From assembly GCF_000764305.2 (NCBI RefSeq), contig NW_025944307.1:1-64000 (forward strand): a stretch of 64,000 nucleotides of DNA, read 5' to 3'. Shown here piece after piece: positions 45,301 through 58,150 of this stretch (position 1 is the first letter of the stretch; each line of letters opens with the position of its first letter). The notes beneath the pieces are model-generated. The model saw only the letters and a program-made list of their open reading frames with translations. It was not told the DNA's origin and ran no database searches. A program made the translations under genes and the position numbers. The stretch is from Hyalella azteca. Lineage: Eukaryota; Arthropoda; Malacostraca; Amphipoda; Hyalellidae.

Positions 45301-47951
45301 CAAGTTTAATCTCGTATAATAATGATTGTCTTGAAGTCTTGAACAGGTGTATGTTTACAAATGTCTGCAAAACTAGTGTGTTAAATCCAGACTGCTGATG
45401 AGGTAGGTATATTAGTTTGACGTATTAGTACCTAATAGTCCCTGAAACATTATACATCAAATTGTTTTATCTGCTTTCAGAATTGGGTAAGTAAATTTCC
45501 GTGTTGATATTAGTGTACAAAATTTTTCTTTCTCCCTGATGTATGAAGAATTCTATGTTCCGCATGTACGGTATTGAGGTGGCAATTGATTTTTTAATAA
45601 TTTAAGATGATTTTTGTCTTATGATCTGTTTCTTAAAGCAAGAACAGAAATGCAATTTTGAGTTTTTGTAGTCAAGTTACACCAATTAAATGAATACAAG
45701 AGAACTAGAATACCACTTGCTATTTATATAGGCAAATATACATAATTTCTATATTTATAAAATTATATGTAGTATAATATTTATTTTATACATATAAAAT
45801 TTTTGAAACAAGTACAATATACTGGCATTGGAATCAATAAAAATATTTTACTTGTATTACTTTTTACTAACAGGATATAATACAATATTTTCTTGAATGA
45901 ATATCGTAATAAAATAAATATGTCTCAAGACTTTTTTGTTTAATATTTCTTGCAGCTGTTGGGAATGCATTCGCAGTTCTGAGTGATGTAGAAAAGAGAA
46001 AGCAGTACGACCTGTTCGGTCCTGAGGAGGCGGCGCATCAGGCGAGGAGCGGGCGCTCACACTTTGACCATACTCGTGGATATGAAGGTTGGACTCTTGT
46101 TCCAAACCTATCTTTTTTTCCAAACGTATCTCTTGTTCTAAAACTATCTCTTGTTCCAAACCTATATCTTTTTCTAAAACTATCTCTTGTTCCAAACCTA
46201 TCTCTTGTTCCAAACCTATCTCTTGTTCCAAACCCATCTCTTGTTCCAAACCTATCTCTTGTTCCATACCTATCTCTTGTTCCAAACCTATCTCTTATTC
46301 CAATCTTATTTCTTGTTCCAAACCTATTTCTTGTTCCAAAGCTAAGTATCTCTTGTTCCAAACCTATTTCTTGTTCCAAACCTATCTCTTGCAAAAAAAG
46401 CTTGTGTTAAGTAGTACTAGTTTAGGTCAGAACATCAAAATATTATATATGCATCACCACTCAACTAGTGGAACAAAGTAACAACATATTGTACTCTTTG
46501 TTGTTTTTAATCACAATAAAACGTCATATTGCTGCAGCTGACATGAGTGCAGAGGAGCTGTTCAACATATTCTTCGGAGGAGGCTATCCCAGCAGTCGAG
46601 TCTACGTTAGACGAGGTGACCGCTGGGAGAGTGCTGGTATGTTTTTTGCTCATTTACTCATATCAGCACTTGACACTTGATTACTGAGAGTTTTTTTAAA
46701 TTTTAAACTTTGAATTATGGGTGCATTTGTTTTCTCAATATATTTCTCTCTCTTTCATGTCACGAACATCATCACCTGTAACTATTCTGAGGATAGCAAT
46801 TCTCCTGCAGGTCAGATAGTGCACCGCAAGAAGACTTTCAGTGTTGATCAAAATATTTCTTGTCATTAATCCATTCATATTAGCTCAATGCAGAATTAAA
46901 TTAGAATAATGTTAGCTCCAAGTTATTGTTGGTGTTTCTCAACTTGATTACCCGTGTTAATTTATATTTATTATTCAGCTGGCGGTCGCACTCGCCAACA
47001 TCAGCACCATGAGAGTCACACCGAGCAGAGCGGCCTGTCGGTTCTCGTGCAGATAATGCCGCTGCTCCTAATTCTTCTTATGTCGCTCGCATCTTCGCTC
47101 TTCTCTGCCGATCCTATTTACAGTCTCAGCCCCAACAGGTAAACTCTAGAGCTCGAGTATTTATGTGCTTGTTGATGCGAGACGTGACTTACTATCCCTT
47201 CTGACTGATACTCAATACGCTATCTTCAAGTTAATTTCGTATTCTTGCAAGTATTAGGTCCTAATTTCGGATCTTTATGTTCTAAATAAATCTTTTAATT
47301 TGTAATTTGATGTTTCAAGCGCTATTTACTAATTTTAAACGTTTTCAGCAAGTACACGGAGCATCGCGTGACACCAAAGCTGCACGTATCTTACTACGTG
47401 AAGCCAGACTTTCTACGCGAGTATCAAGGCAGCGTACGGCGCCTCGAGCATCAGGTGGAGGAGGACTACATCGCTGCACTCCGCAACGGCTGTTACAAGG
47501 AGCGCAATCACAGTCAGTTGTTATGATTGGACCCTGTTTTTGTTTATTAATTACTATTATGTTACTTTATAACTGATGTTAGGGATTTGATGCTCGATGG
47601 TTTGGTTTAGAGTTTCACATGGATTTTTAACTAGTTGCTGAGCCTCTCATTTAAGATTTATTGACTTTTAAAATTCAGCTTACGAGTCAAAATATTTTCA
47701 AATCTATTGATAAAAGGATTGTGTATTTCTTATTTATAATTTACTATTTTATCGATTGTATTTGACCATCACTGCACATTGAACGAAATAATTAATAATA
47801 TTATTTGGCTGCGAGAAGAAAAGCCATGCATGTTGTTGCAGAGGAGAACATGTTGTGGCGGGCGAGATCGTTCGGTGACGCTGCTATGTACCGCCGCGCT
47901 CAGGAGATGGCGACGCCTTCATGCGCCTCTTTACAGGCCGTCTACAACTGA
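42312..47951 (+). CDS. DNAJB12: DnaJ homolog subfamily B member 12/14 (ER-membrane J protein)
   Basis: Nine exons: 42312-42450, 42777-42841, 44246-44373, 45106-45251, 45956-46087, 46538-46636, 46979-47138, 47349-47512 and 47842-47951 (stop). Phases agree throughout and give 380 residues, the usual length. The N-terminal region ([25 protein letters not shown]) matches the family's short helical start. The J domain spans about 117-179 with HPD at 145-147, the residues that stimulate Hsp70 ATPase. A Gly/Phe stretch ([12 protein letters not shown]) follows, then one membrane helix (about 256-278) and the DUF1977 C-terminal domain. Known role: cytosol-facing cochaperone of Hsc70 in ER-associated degradation and membrane-protein folding. 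Arthropods usually have one gene for the B12/B14 pair. No damage was seen; intron 5 starts with a minisatellite. Confidence 0.96.
46094..46395. repeat. 18-bp minisatellite in DNAJB12 intron 5
   Basis: About 16 units of CTATCTCTTGTTCCAAAC begin six bases after the exon 5 donor (46088). The minus strand reads an open GLEQEI repeat, which is a by-product of the 18-bp unit and not a gene. Confidence 0.92.
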
Positions 47952-50900
47952 GCCTCTTCACAGGCCTACTGCCTCACTTTAGTGTTAAGTTTAATTTATC
48001 ACAGATATATGCTAGTGGTAGTGTTTCATTCTTTCTGCTCATTCATTTCATCAAATTCCTGCAGGTCTGATTACATAATATATCTTAACTTTATACTCTG
48101 TTGTATTGACTGCTGAGAAATAATTTTCTTTGCCAATGGTTACAGAGATACTTACTAAGAAGGATTTCTCCTAATCATTGAAAATTCTTGTTTGACACTT
48201 ATTTTTTTTTCAAATGGAGCTTTGGGTAATGAGCTCTGTTGCAACTGATGACAAAATATGCTTATTCATCTTCATTTTTTCTCTGTATCACTGCGCCTAG
48301 CGCTTTATCTTGGCGCCCTTCATCTTCAATGTCGTATTTGCAGTTATCTTCCTGTATGTAACACGCATCTTAAATTATATTGCTAGTATGTTATTTTAAT
48401 GTGCGTATTGCAAAAAATTATATGTCATAAAAAAAGGGTTTCCAACTCTGGGTCTCGAATTCGTCTTCTGTTCTGTATCGCTCTTATAATATTTTCATCT
48501 CTTATCCCTTCCTTTTTCTTCGGTCTCGGATCGTATATAATAGGCTTAAGGATTGACATCCATGTTCTTGCGGTCTATTAATCGCGTTTGTGGTCCCTCT
48601 GGGTTGCAATGTTCATTCACTCTATTTTACCGTATTTATTTTGTCCAAGTTTAGCCTCTTTCCTTCTGTACTACATTGATTCTTGATGAATGGTCTGCTC
48701 TTAGAATAAGTGATTGGTGAATTTCTTTCAAACAGAGAATTGACGACGGACTGTTTTTTTTTCTTGGAATTATTTCACAACTCGTGTGTTTCTTGCCTTC
48801 AAAAACACTTTGATTTTGTGTCAGTGGCATCATTTGGCAATCATCGGCAATTAGAAAATGGCAATCGTCATTTTCTAACAATTTTAAGTTTTTATTTCTA
48901 AAAATCATTCGGTATTCACTTGGAAAATTTAACCGAGGAATAAAAATTAGTAAAATGAAAGGCATAATGTTGAAGCCATTAATTTAAAAGGCGTTATGAA
49001 TAACGTCGAATTAGTAGGGAATTGAGTGCAACTTATGTATCTATATGGTTTGGCATTAGGGAAAGTTGGGAAAACTCGTCTTCTCGTGTATGTCACAGAT
49101 ACATTGTCGGTCTACAAGTGAATAATTTTGTGTTAAGTCTCCGTAGATTTTATTTATTTTACAATTACTGTTGAAGATTATTTTGTCCATATAATTTTAT
49201 CCATAACGTCTGAGCGTGCTTAGTTCGTCATAAATATTTGACCTGTTAATGATTATCGTTGTCATTGACAATAAAGGCATTCTGTGTCATATGTTGGCTG
49301 CTAAATTCTGCAAAGCAACCAATATTAATCCCGCAAAAATATATCTGACTAGGGAAAGAACGACTTCACGAAAAAATAATTTACAGATTTTTACGGTGCT
49401 GTATTTTGTGTTTGAATGCTTCAAGTTCACAAGGTTGTTGTTAATGAACGACCAGTCTCCTGTCATGATTTTGTTCATATGTAGTACCTTGAGGACTTGA
49501 AGAATTAGTGTTCTTGAGAAACCAAATTCTCTTTGCAGTTCCTCGATGTGCAGTTCGTCCACGCGATGTTTAGTTCCGAGTTGACAAAAAAAGAGATGAC
49601 CGGATCGCAATGGTACATCATTTGTTTGCATCAAGCAAAGAATGCCATCATAAAAGCGATTTTCAGTATATCATCTAAAGAATGTTTACAAGATATTTAT
49701 TTATCTCTCTACAGCTTCGGATCAGGTAGCTCACGGTTCCCACTTGTACGGGTAGTCTTGACTCGAACCTTCCGACGCCATCGCTGTTAAACTTCATGTA
49801 TTATTACTGCTGAGAGGCTTGTGTTGGGCTAGAACTGCACTGTATTCTTCACTTCTGTGTATTATAGTCATATAGAGAAATGTACATACTTAATATATCT
49901 CGTAGATGTTATTCACTTGGTTTGCTCAAAGTTTGTCTCAGAGCGTCGCATTATCTAACATTCTCTACTCTGCTGGAGGCGCGCTTGCTTAATAGAGAAT
50001 TTCTTTCGTGGTATTCACATTCTCTGTAAAAATTTTAATATTCGCCATGAAAAGTTGAAAACTATTTTCGTATTGACATTGTTAAATTTATAGCACATAA
50101 ACTACGACTAATTTGTACGAGTATCTACTGCAGTTTGAAGGATTTTGTTCAAATCTGTTGCTGGATAAGAGTATTCATTCAGATTAGAACGCAGAGTATG
50201 AGTGGAAATTTATTTGCTTTTCTTTTGAAGGAACAGTGTGGAAAGATATCGGTGAATTTCAGTGATGAGGTTACTTGATTCAAAGTCTCCAGAAGAGGAT
50301 AATAAAGCTTAATTTCTTTACATCACGAAAAATTCGTTCTACTGTTTGTGTTGTACTCATAAAACTGGAAATACGGGCTCATCTTTTTCCATTTGAATAG
50401 TTCATATTACCTCCCTGTGGATTCATAGTCTCCATTTTGCCTGTATCATACAATGCGGCTGATGTACAATTGAATGATAGACGTTAATGGCATGGCTTGA
50501 ACATGGCAAAGGTAATGAGGTGCTAGGCAGGTTACGACAGTTTGGAATTCTTGTCTCTCCTGGCGACAACTCGTGTATATTCTGTGACATATTTCGTTGT
50601 ATGACCGAGATTTCGTAGGTAAAAAAAATATATATACTTACACATTACGAATTACCTCAATTACGACGAGCGCGTTTCCACACTCGGGTATAAACGTGCT
50701 GCTGGAGTCGTTAAAAAGACGTCGTTTGGTAGGAAGGCAAATTTTGGGTGACGAAAAAAACTTATACTAGAGCATAGTATGGACTATGGAGTGCACTGGA
50801 GAATTGTCCAATCGTATGTATATATAATGTAATGACCTCGGTAATCCTTTCGGTAAATGTTTTAATGCATCGTGTTTTTTTTTTGTTAATCCTATTCAAC

Positions 50901-51188
50901 CATTTGCAACGCAGAAACGACATATTATGGACCATAGTGAGTACGTTTGCGCCGTTATTTATCTCCATCGTTGTTACTCGAGACCGTCGTCGTCTACAGG
51001 GACTTGAAACTTCTGCTAAACTCTCGTCTTTGCGTGAGTTAGAGAACACTATTGCTATTTAAATTAAGTCGTTAAGACTAAATTCTTGATGGCTGTTGAT
51101 TAGGCGATAAAAAAAATTTCAAATTAATTTTCTGCGATTGTTTAATCTCTTATTGCAAGTCTATTCACAACGATAATGAATTGTTACT
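47952..51188. other. Convergent 3' flanks of DNAJB12 and MTIF2; no gene recognised
   Basis: Both neighbouring genes end toward this stretch, so part of it is 3' UTR. Frames of up to 115 codons (for example minus 49287-49634) show no known motif. Confidence 0.55.
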
Positions 51189-54100
51189 TCAAAATCCTGG
51201 AGGACGCCAGTCACTTTCCTGCTCGAGCTGATGGACGGTGTAGCAAATAATTCTGTCGCCCTTAAGGAACTGGATGCTGCGGTCCTCGAATTTCAAGCCA
51301 CATTCTATGTCCGTGGCGATGGTCTTGACTTCAGACTTGACGTGGCGCATGGATGACAGAGGACCTGTACGAGGAATAAGGTGGTACATTAGTAGGTCAG
51401 GAGCTATTAATTTATACGAGGAACAAGGTGGTACATTAGTAGGTCAGGAGCTATTAATTTTTGCACGTCATGCAAAAAATTAAAAACAATGAAGCAATAG
51501 AACGGTAATGCGAATGGTAATTCGTAAAACCATTTGATATAGGGCAACCTTGATTCAATTCGATTTGTATTTTGTTGAACTTGGAAAAGTTATATGTAAC
51601 TTTGAAGTAGACTTCATTACCAATATTTGGATTAGAGGTTACGTAGAACATCATCGTATCAAATATTGATAATTAAAACGATTGAAAAGAGAAACAATAT
51701 TAGTTATTCCCATTATTCTGAAATGAATGAATTAAAACAGATCCTAGATTTGTGGGGCACTCGACTTCTGCCTTGGAAAGTAATGATTTGCTGTAAAATA
51801 AGATACGTGTACAGTTCAGTTCCACTACTGAACAGGTTTATGGTTCAGTGAATATTCAACAAGGAAATACCTATTGCATTTCCTCTTAACATAATAAGAA
51901 ACTAAGCGAACCTTCATGAATGAGTTGGCCGTCGCGGAAGAGCCTGAATTTCTCATCTTTCTTGAGCGATCCCTTGACGCAGCGGCAGCCCGCGACCGGC
52001 GTCTTCTTGCGGCCTCCGTCGCTCGCCATGAACTGCTCCAGCACCTCAGCCTCTCCTGAGCGTCAGGAGGAATTCGAGACGCTATGACAGTTGCGTGTGC
52101 TGCAGTCAATGAGACGCTACTATGACAATTGCGTGTGCTACAGTCAATGAGACGCTACTATGACAATTGCGTGTGCTACAGTCAATGCCACTAACTTTCC
52201 TACCGTACTCATGTCGCTGGCCTTCAATAGAAACGATCTATTTTCTAGGCAAAACCGAGCCATCACTTTCTAGAGCGATCGAAAAAGCATCTCGGTTGAT
52301 ATGTGGTAATCGAACCCTACAATTCACACTTCTTGCCAGTATTATACGGATTTTATTGACCGGCGGCGAGTTAAGTGCAGTAGCTGCTGAGTGGCATCCA
52401 ATTAATGATAATGATAAATACTGAAAATATTCGCAGATAGTAATTATTGGCAAGGTAAATTGTCCTCGCACAAATAAATGAGCATCTGATACTGAATAAT
52501 GGCAGTGTAATAATGGTAATATTAACAGAAAAAAACTTTCTCGCCTGAGAAATTCACTTTCACGTAAAGGTAATGAAAGATCGTCGCTAATTCATGTGTC
52601 CCATGTCTTACCAATTAAAAATTAGATGAAGTTTCGTTTCAAATCATTTTGTTTCGAAAACAACAAATGCTTCGAAGTTAGACACCTAGCCACGTTTCAA
52701 ACAACGAGAAGTAAGAAACCACTAGGAGTGAATGCATGGGAAACCAGAAATGTAAATAGGGAACATCATCAATACGCAGGTAAATATACAGAAGCGAAAG
52801 TCTTCTGTTCTGTATACAGAAGCGAAAATCACTCCTATTCGCCGCCAGCTCACCGCTCTCTTTTTCTTCGCTGAGCACAAATAAAGGACGAATAACATTA
52901 TATTTCAAACGATTTCCTTTATCCTCTAAGTGACTCGGACTTATGACCGCAGACGAACCAAACGTAATCCGACCATATATCAGGACTTTAGGAGACCACG
53001 TAACATCACAGATCCAAGATATGTGCATGTGTAACATTTGTCAAATTCGATTAATCTCCTATGATGCGAACCCCAATGAATCTTCGAGTGAAACTTCCCC
53101 CAACACAAAACGAACCTGACAATGAAAGGAAGACCAGGCGAATCATAGGTTTGTGGAACATACAGGCTCGGCACTTATTTACACAGGAGGCTAACAATCA
53201 GGCGCGGCAGCTGAAACAAGGCATAAACTCGTAATCTACACAGGGTAAGTTGTCGATATCCTCTTAGCTCTGGCCTTGCGGGAGAACACGTCGCTGTATT
53301 CTTCAACTCAATTAGTTAAGTCCACTAAATTTATCAACTCAAAACGTCAAGTCAGGGAACAAAGAACGCATAACATCCTCACGGTAATCCCGGCCATACT
53401 GTCGCGTTTAGCGTTGAAGGAGAGATCAGGAGTGGAACATAACTGTTGGGTGTGGGAGGGATTAGTTAGAAGAGAGGAGTCGAAGTTCCAAGACAGCGAG
53501 CTGCAAACGTTGAACGAATACAACGCAGAACAGAAGTTGCAAGCGAGATTTGAACGATTTTGTTACCGTATATAATTAGTTTGAAGATTTGTGGTGACAG
53601 AAGCACCTCCTAGGCTGATCACAGCTTCAAGCGATGCAGCAGAAAAGCTGAACGTGACATGGTGGTTTAAATGTCTGCTCAGGGGAGAGATAAGCGGCTT
53701 TTGAACACATGCCCTAATGAGGCCAAAGTTGACCACTTAAGAAACCCGATGATGACTCAATGTAATCGAAGATTGTCCATTGTACGCGAAATAAATCTCC
53801 GTGTTTCCTGCAGCGCCAGAAAATCTATTACTACAAATATCACTATCTAATCTAATACTAATAATTAACTAATAATAATACTTATATCACTAAATTATTC
53901 CACCACAAAGAAAATAAATGCGGAGAAATATGGAACCACTTCTATTCCTAAAATGTAGAGCTAGCGGGCAAAACTATACACATGGAGCCCAAGTAGGATG
54001 CCTCACCCAGGACTTCCTCCTGAGGCAGCGTGGGCATTTTCTTGGAGATGAGCGACCTGAGATGCTCGACGAGCCTGTAGATGATGTTCGTGTGTACGAT

Positions 54101-55180
54101 GGATGCGGAGGAGCGTTCAATGGCTTCTTCCACCGCCCGGTCGTTGCTCACGTTGAATGAGAAGATTGTTGCTGAAAAAGTCATATGAGGTATGAATTAT
54201 ATTAAAATAGAATAGAAGATTGTTACCAAAAAACGGTCATTTGAGGTATGAATTATATTCAAATAGATTAGAAGACTGTTGCTAAAAAACGTTCATATGA
54301 GGCATGAATTACATGAAAATATATCAGACGACTGTTGCTAAAAAACGGTCATATGAGGCACGAGTTATATGAAAATAGATTAGAAGATTGTCGCTAAAAA
54401 TGTTTATGGCAGACAAGAATTACATGAAATAACTTGCACATGAAATAACTTACTGGAGAAACGTTCACACCGGACAAGAATTATGTGAAGTCAGAGTTTC
54501 ACGTCTAGTTTTACATAAATAAAACATACCTACAATAAGACATGTTTATGTTAACATGACCTTGAAAACGTTCAAGTGTTTCTTCAAAATGGAGTTTGTT
54601 CCATGGAAATCAGGGTTTTATTCACAAATTCAATTAAGTAAGCTTTCAATTAAGCTGTTAATTTTTAGATGGCTTAAATTTCATAGCTAAGCCATAATTT
54701 AAAACGGGTCGCACCATCGAAAATTATTAAAAGTTAGTACTCAGTCATCCGATTAATCACTCAAGCTAAAGATGTTATTGGAACTTGCTGCCATGTTGTC
54801 GGTTATGCTACGTGAATAATGTGATCTTACATTCACTTTCAAAACAGAAATGGCAAACATTTCATTCACAGAGTAATAATTAATGGGCAAATGGCCCGCA
54901 ATATCTTGAGTAGGTAAAGTGAGGTATAAACTTCATAGACTTAAATCAAACTACTCACTTGCTGGTCTCATGATATTTACTTTTTTTTAGAAGCAATTCG
55001 CTCACGTAAATCCAACTAATGGGCAGTTGGTCCGCAATATTATAAGTGGAGTGAGGAAGGCTGACCTGCATGATGGCTTCCAGTGATCCCTGGACGTCGC
55101 ATTTGAGCAGAATGGCCACACGCGGGCCGGTCTCGCTGGTGTCATACTCCTTGGGACGCAAGCCAGTCCGAAGTCGGTAG
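51189..55180 (-). CDS. MTIF2: Mitochondrial translation initiation factor IF-2, C-terminal exons only
   Basis: Minus-strand exons: 55180-55066, 54171-54007, 52055-51912 and 51364-51189 (stop). The first holds GPRVAILLKCDVQGSLEAIM, the start of the IF2 C1 domain. The second has ATIFSFNV and HTNIIYRLVEHL. The third reads GEAEVLEQF and KTPVAGCRCVKGSL. The last has ECGLKF...FLKGDRIICY and ends in PPGF, all diagnostic of the C2 domain that holds initiator fMet-tRNA on the mitochondrial small subunit. Exons 2-4 join in phase 1. Exon 1 ends in phase 0, so it cannot join exon 2: a short exon carrying the GVGxV block (length one more than a multiple of three) is missing. The GTPase half was not found up to 63 kb. 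Introns carry tandem repeats beside each acceptor. Confidence 0.92.
51368..51461. repeat. 47-bp tandem duplication at the last MTIF2 acceptor
   Basis: TACGAGGAATAAGGTGG... starting at 51368 repeats from 51415. On the gene strand the repeat ends inside the acceptor (CTCGTACAG) of the last exon. Confidence 0.88.
52076..52186. repeat. Minisatellite (35, 38, 38 bp) near an MTIF2 acceptor
   Basis: Three copies of GAGACGCTACTATGACAATT plus GCGTGTGCTACAGTCAAT, at 52076, 52111 and 52149. The array starts about 20 bp upstream (gene sense) of the exon at 52055. Confidence 0.9.
52274..52392. repeat. Dispersed repeat shared with 22970-23078
   Basis: GTGGTAATCGAACCCTACAA...ATTGACCGGCGGCGAGTTAAGTGC follows the earlier copy in order and spacing. 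Confidence 0.65.
54161..54440. repeat. Minisatellite (five units of 54-56 bp) overlapping an MTIF2 acceptor
   Basis: Units begin with GAAGATTGTT or GACGACTGTT at 54161, 54215, 54271, 54327 and 54383. The first includes about 11 coding bases and the acceptor of the exon at 54171. Units 3-5 keep a TTTTTAG acceptor-like AG on the gene strand; unit 2 has lost it. Confidence 0.85.
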
Positions 55181-55204
55181 CTGAAACTGTAATTAAAAGA
55201 AACT

Positions 55205-55450
55205 TCATCAAGCAATCGCTTACGGGTGTCTTTGGTGCGTAGGGTGCTTGGTAGTTACAGTTCAGAGCACCAGGCTTCGATAGCGAGTTGCTGTTTCGAT
55301 CCCAGCTCCCTGTGACATTTCTGGTCAAAATCGGCGAGCAGGCCAGACGGTTAATTGAAGCCAAATTAGAGCAGTGAGTTGCATGTTCAAGACCCGCAAC
55401 AAGCTGTGAAAATTCTACAATCTTCAGAATTGGTGAAAGGCCTGACGGCT
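55205..55450 (+). repeat. tRNA-derived dimeric SINE
   Basis: Has a GTTTCGATCCCAGCT B box, the linker TGGTCAAAATCGGCGAG, an A-box-like CAGGCCAGACGGTTAA, and a second unit with GTTCAAGACC. Same family as 40640-41402, in opposite orientation. Confidence 0.7.
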
Positions 55451-55727
55451 AATTAATAATACAGGTATTACTAGCTGGAGACATGACCACATGATTTGAC
55501 CATTACACGTAATTAAAAGAAGGGGAAAAACTACAGAGGTTATATGGAATTGATGCCCGGATCAAAAAATATGGAAACACATCACTGAGTTAAATTTAAT
55601 TGCAATATGGTAATTATTTTAATCAAAAAAACATTTGCTATAGTTGGGCCAATATTATAACATAAAGCTTCATATCAATGCAAAGAATTACCAATTTCAA
55701 CTTAAAATAATATACGTTTAAAAATTA

Positions 55728-56194
55728 CTTTTTAGAGACAACACTTCCAAAGAATGCAGTGTCTCCAATCTTAAAGATGTACAATGAATTTCTCATTTAA
55801 TTTTCGAATTAAAAAAATTAAATTTTCAATTTTTTTAATATATAAAATTTTGTTCAATATATAATTTTCTTTCAAAATTATATAGTCTGTTAATGGATTC
55901 ATGCATTGCCTCTGACTTCACACAAGTATGCAAAATTTCAGATCAATTAGACAGGAAAAAGTGTGTCAAATATCAGTTATAAGATTTGTAGCTGACGAAA
56001 TTATTTTTCATTTTTTTAATATTGAGAATTTTTTTCTAAATCATTTATTTTGACATTTGATTCACGCATTGCCTCCAAATTTACACAAGTGTGAAAATTT
56101 TTGGATCGATAGTATAAGTAGAAGTGTATTAAATTTCGATTACAAGATTTGTAGCAGACAAACAAGAAGTGAAGTTAAAGAGAAGTGTTGTAAT
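55728..56194 (-). repeat. Foldback-family repeat arm
   Basis: Inverted relative to 14299-15128. It ends in ACAAACAAGAAGTGAAGTTA and AAGAGAAGTGTTGTA, the complement of that copy's start. Confidence 0.75.
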
Positions 56195-58149
56195 GAGAGA
56201 ACAATAAAAGCTTTTTCTTTAAATTATTTCAAGTAATCTTGGGAGCACATTCTTCGAACGTTAGATGAAAATGAACTATTTTCCTTCATATGTTAACTCC
56301 TTGACAAATGAAACTCTTGTACTACACAATAAAATAGTAAAAAATTTAACTTAATTTGATGTAAACTTTCTGGAGTCACGCTCCCCCAGCACTTCTATGA
56401 AGTAAGTTGCTTAGGCCGGGCAAAACTCTTTTATCCACATGAGAGCCTACACAATATGTTTTCTATAAAGACCAAAAAGAAAATATAAAGGGATCATACA
56501 TAATACTATCTATTATTAGTCTGAAGAAACCATAAACTTCGATTATTACAATTCAGCAACACCGTAAATGAACACAAATAACTAGAACAAGAAAAAAAAA
56601 AACGAAATTCTCAAAATATCTTCCGGTCACCGGCACTGCACAGAACACCACCCACCACGAACGCCGACGACACACTGACTACCAGGCCAAGTAATTTACT
56701 CGCGTGATAGCATCTTTATTAGAGCTCAATCCCAATCTTGCTGGGGTTAGTTAGAGTACAACTGAAGTATAATGTTAGCGAACTCGGGCTATCACGTAGC
56801 ATAATAATGTAAAGGCAACGTTTTGGAGCTAAAATATTACCCCTGCAGCGGAGTAAATCTGCGCGATGTAGATTTCTACTTTTGTTCACCAAATGCATCA
56901 CTTGGGCCTCTGAACTTTAATCGTCATCAAAAACGTATCATTATAAATGTCCAGTTCAGCTATGCGCAGTCACAAAATACTCTTTATTAGAGAATTGTTC
57001 CAACCGTTTTTTCTGAACTTCTCCGTTACAAAAATTTAGGCGGATTTTCTCACGAACGTTCACAAGTCACATAAAAAGTGATTGATCTTAAGCTCACGAA
57101 ATATCAATCGATGAACGAATTAATCAACAGCAATAACGGAATTCGCTTTAAAGTAATTAAATGCAGAGTAAGGCGGGTCAAAGAAGAAGAAGCAATATTT
57201 CTACAGGATAAGTAAAATTAATAGCAAGGCGACAGTAAGGATGAACAATTTGATCGTTATTGAGCGCTAATTATTAACTGTACGAAAAGTATGACGGGAA
57301 ATCGATTCAAGACAATTTATATACGCAACTGGTAAACCTATCGTGAATTATAGTGACCTCTATGAACAGAATGAATTTCCACAAGGAAGTCATACATATA
57401 ACTTGCTCTAACAGATAAATATAAATGCCGTTGATACTCTTCCTATTCGACTTTGTCTTCAGCCGAGTATTTAAAATCATAGCAGATATACTGTAAATTA
57501 AATAGCATCGATGAAATTATAGCATAAACATGGACAGCTTTTATTTCCCATAAGAATCGGATGATGTATGACTAGTATGAGGAGCAGCTGAGCACACGCA
57601 AGAAATACAAGTGAAGTTTCTCGTGAATATTAATATATCGACCAGAATTTCTTGACCGGCGCTTGAATTTAGAAACAAAAACTATTTCCCCAGGAATAAA
57701 GGAATGACAAGTATGAAGAAAATAAACCCATCTTACAACAAATGGAATTTTCAAGTGAAACCGATGTTATCTCAATATTCATCCAAAGAGAACATGTTGC
57801 TTTTAAAAATCGTACTCAAACCATCGCCATATTGTTGGGCCCAAAAATATTTTCGATCGAATTTAATTTGGCGCAGGAACAGAGAATTTCGTTTTGAACA
57901 AAGAAATTCTTTCACATTTATAGGAGTGGCCGAAAAGCTCTTTGTTCATGAAGCCATAAACCGATGCGATCTCAGAAGTTCATAAAATAAATTAGGCACA
58001 GTTCTAAATTCCCTGCAGGATTAATATGGTATTTCCATGGAATACATTTTTAAAATGTATCAAAAGATTTATTTTATTATTTCATACATATTACTTGATG
58101 GACATAGAATATTTTTCATAATGAAATAAAATACTTAAAAAAAAACTTA
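56195..58149. other. No recognised gene
   Basis: AT-rich, with short frames only. MTIF2 5' exons would be expected here or beyond, but no G-domain motif (GHVDHGKT, NKxD) was found on the minus strand. Confidence 0.5.
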
Positions 58150-58150
58150 A

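Noticed and set aside
46038..46394. Minus-strand open frames rich in GLEQEI
   Set aside because: They come from an 18-bp minisatellite whose unit is a multiple of three, inside a DNAJB12 intron.
53276..53575. 99-codon plus frame inside an MTIF2 intron
   Set aside because: Charged composition but no known motif or splice support; too weak to call.
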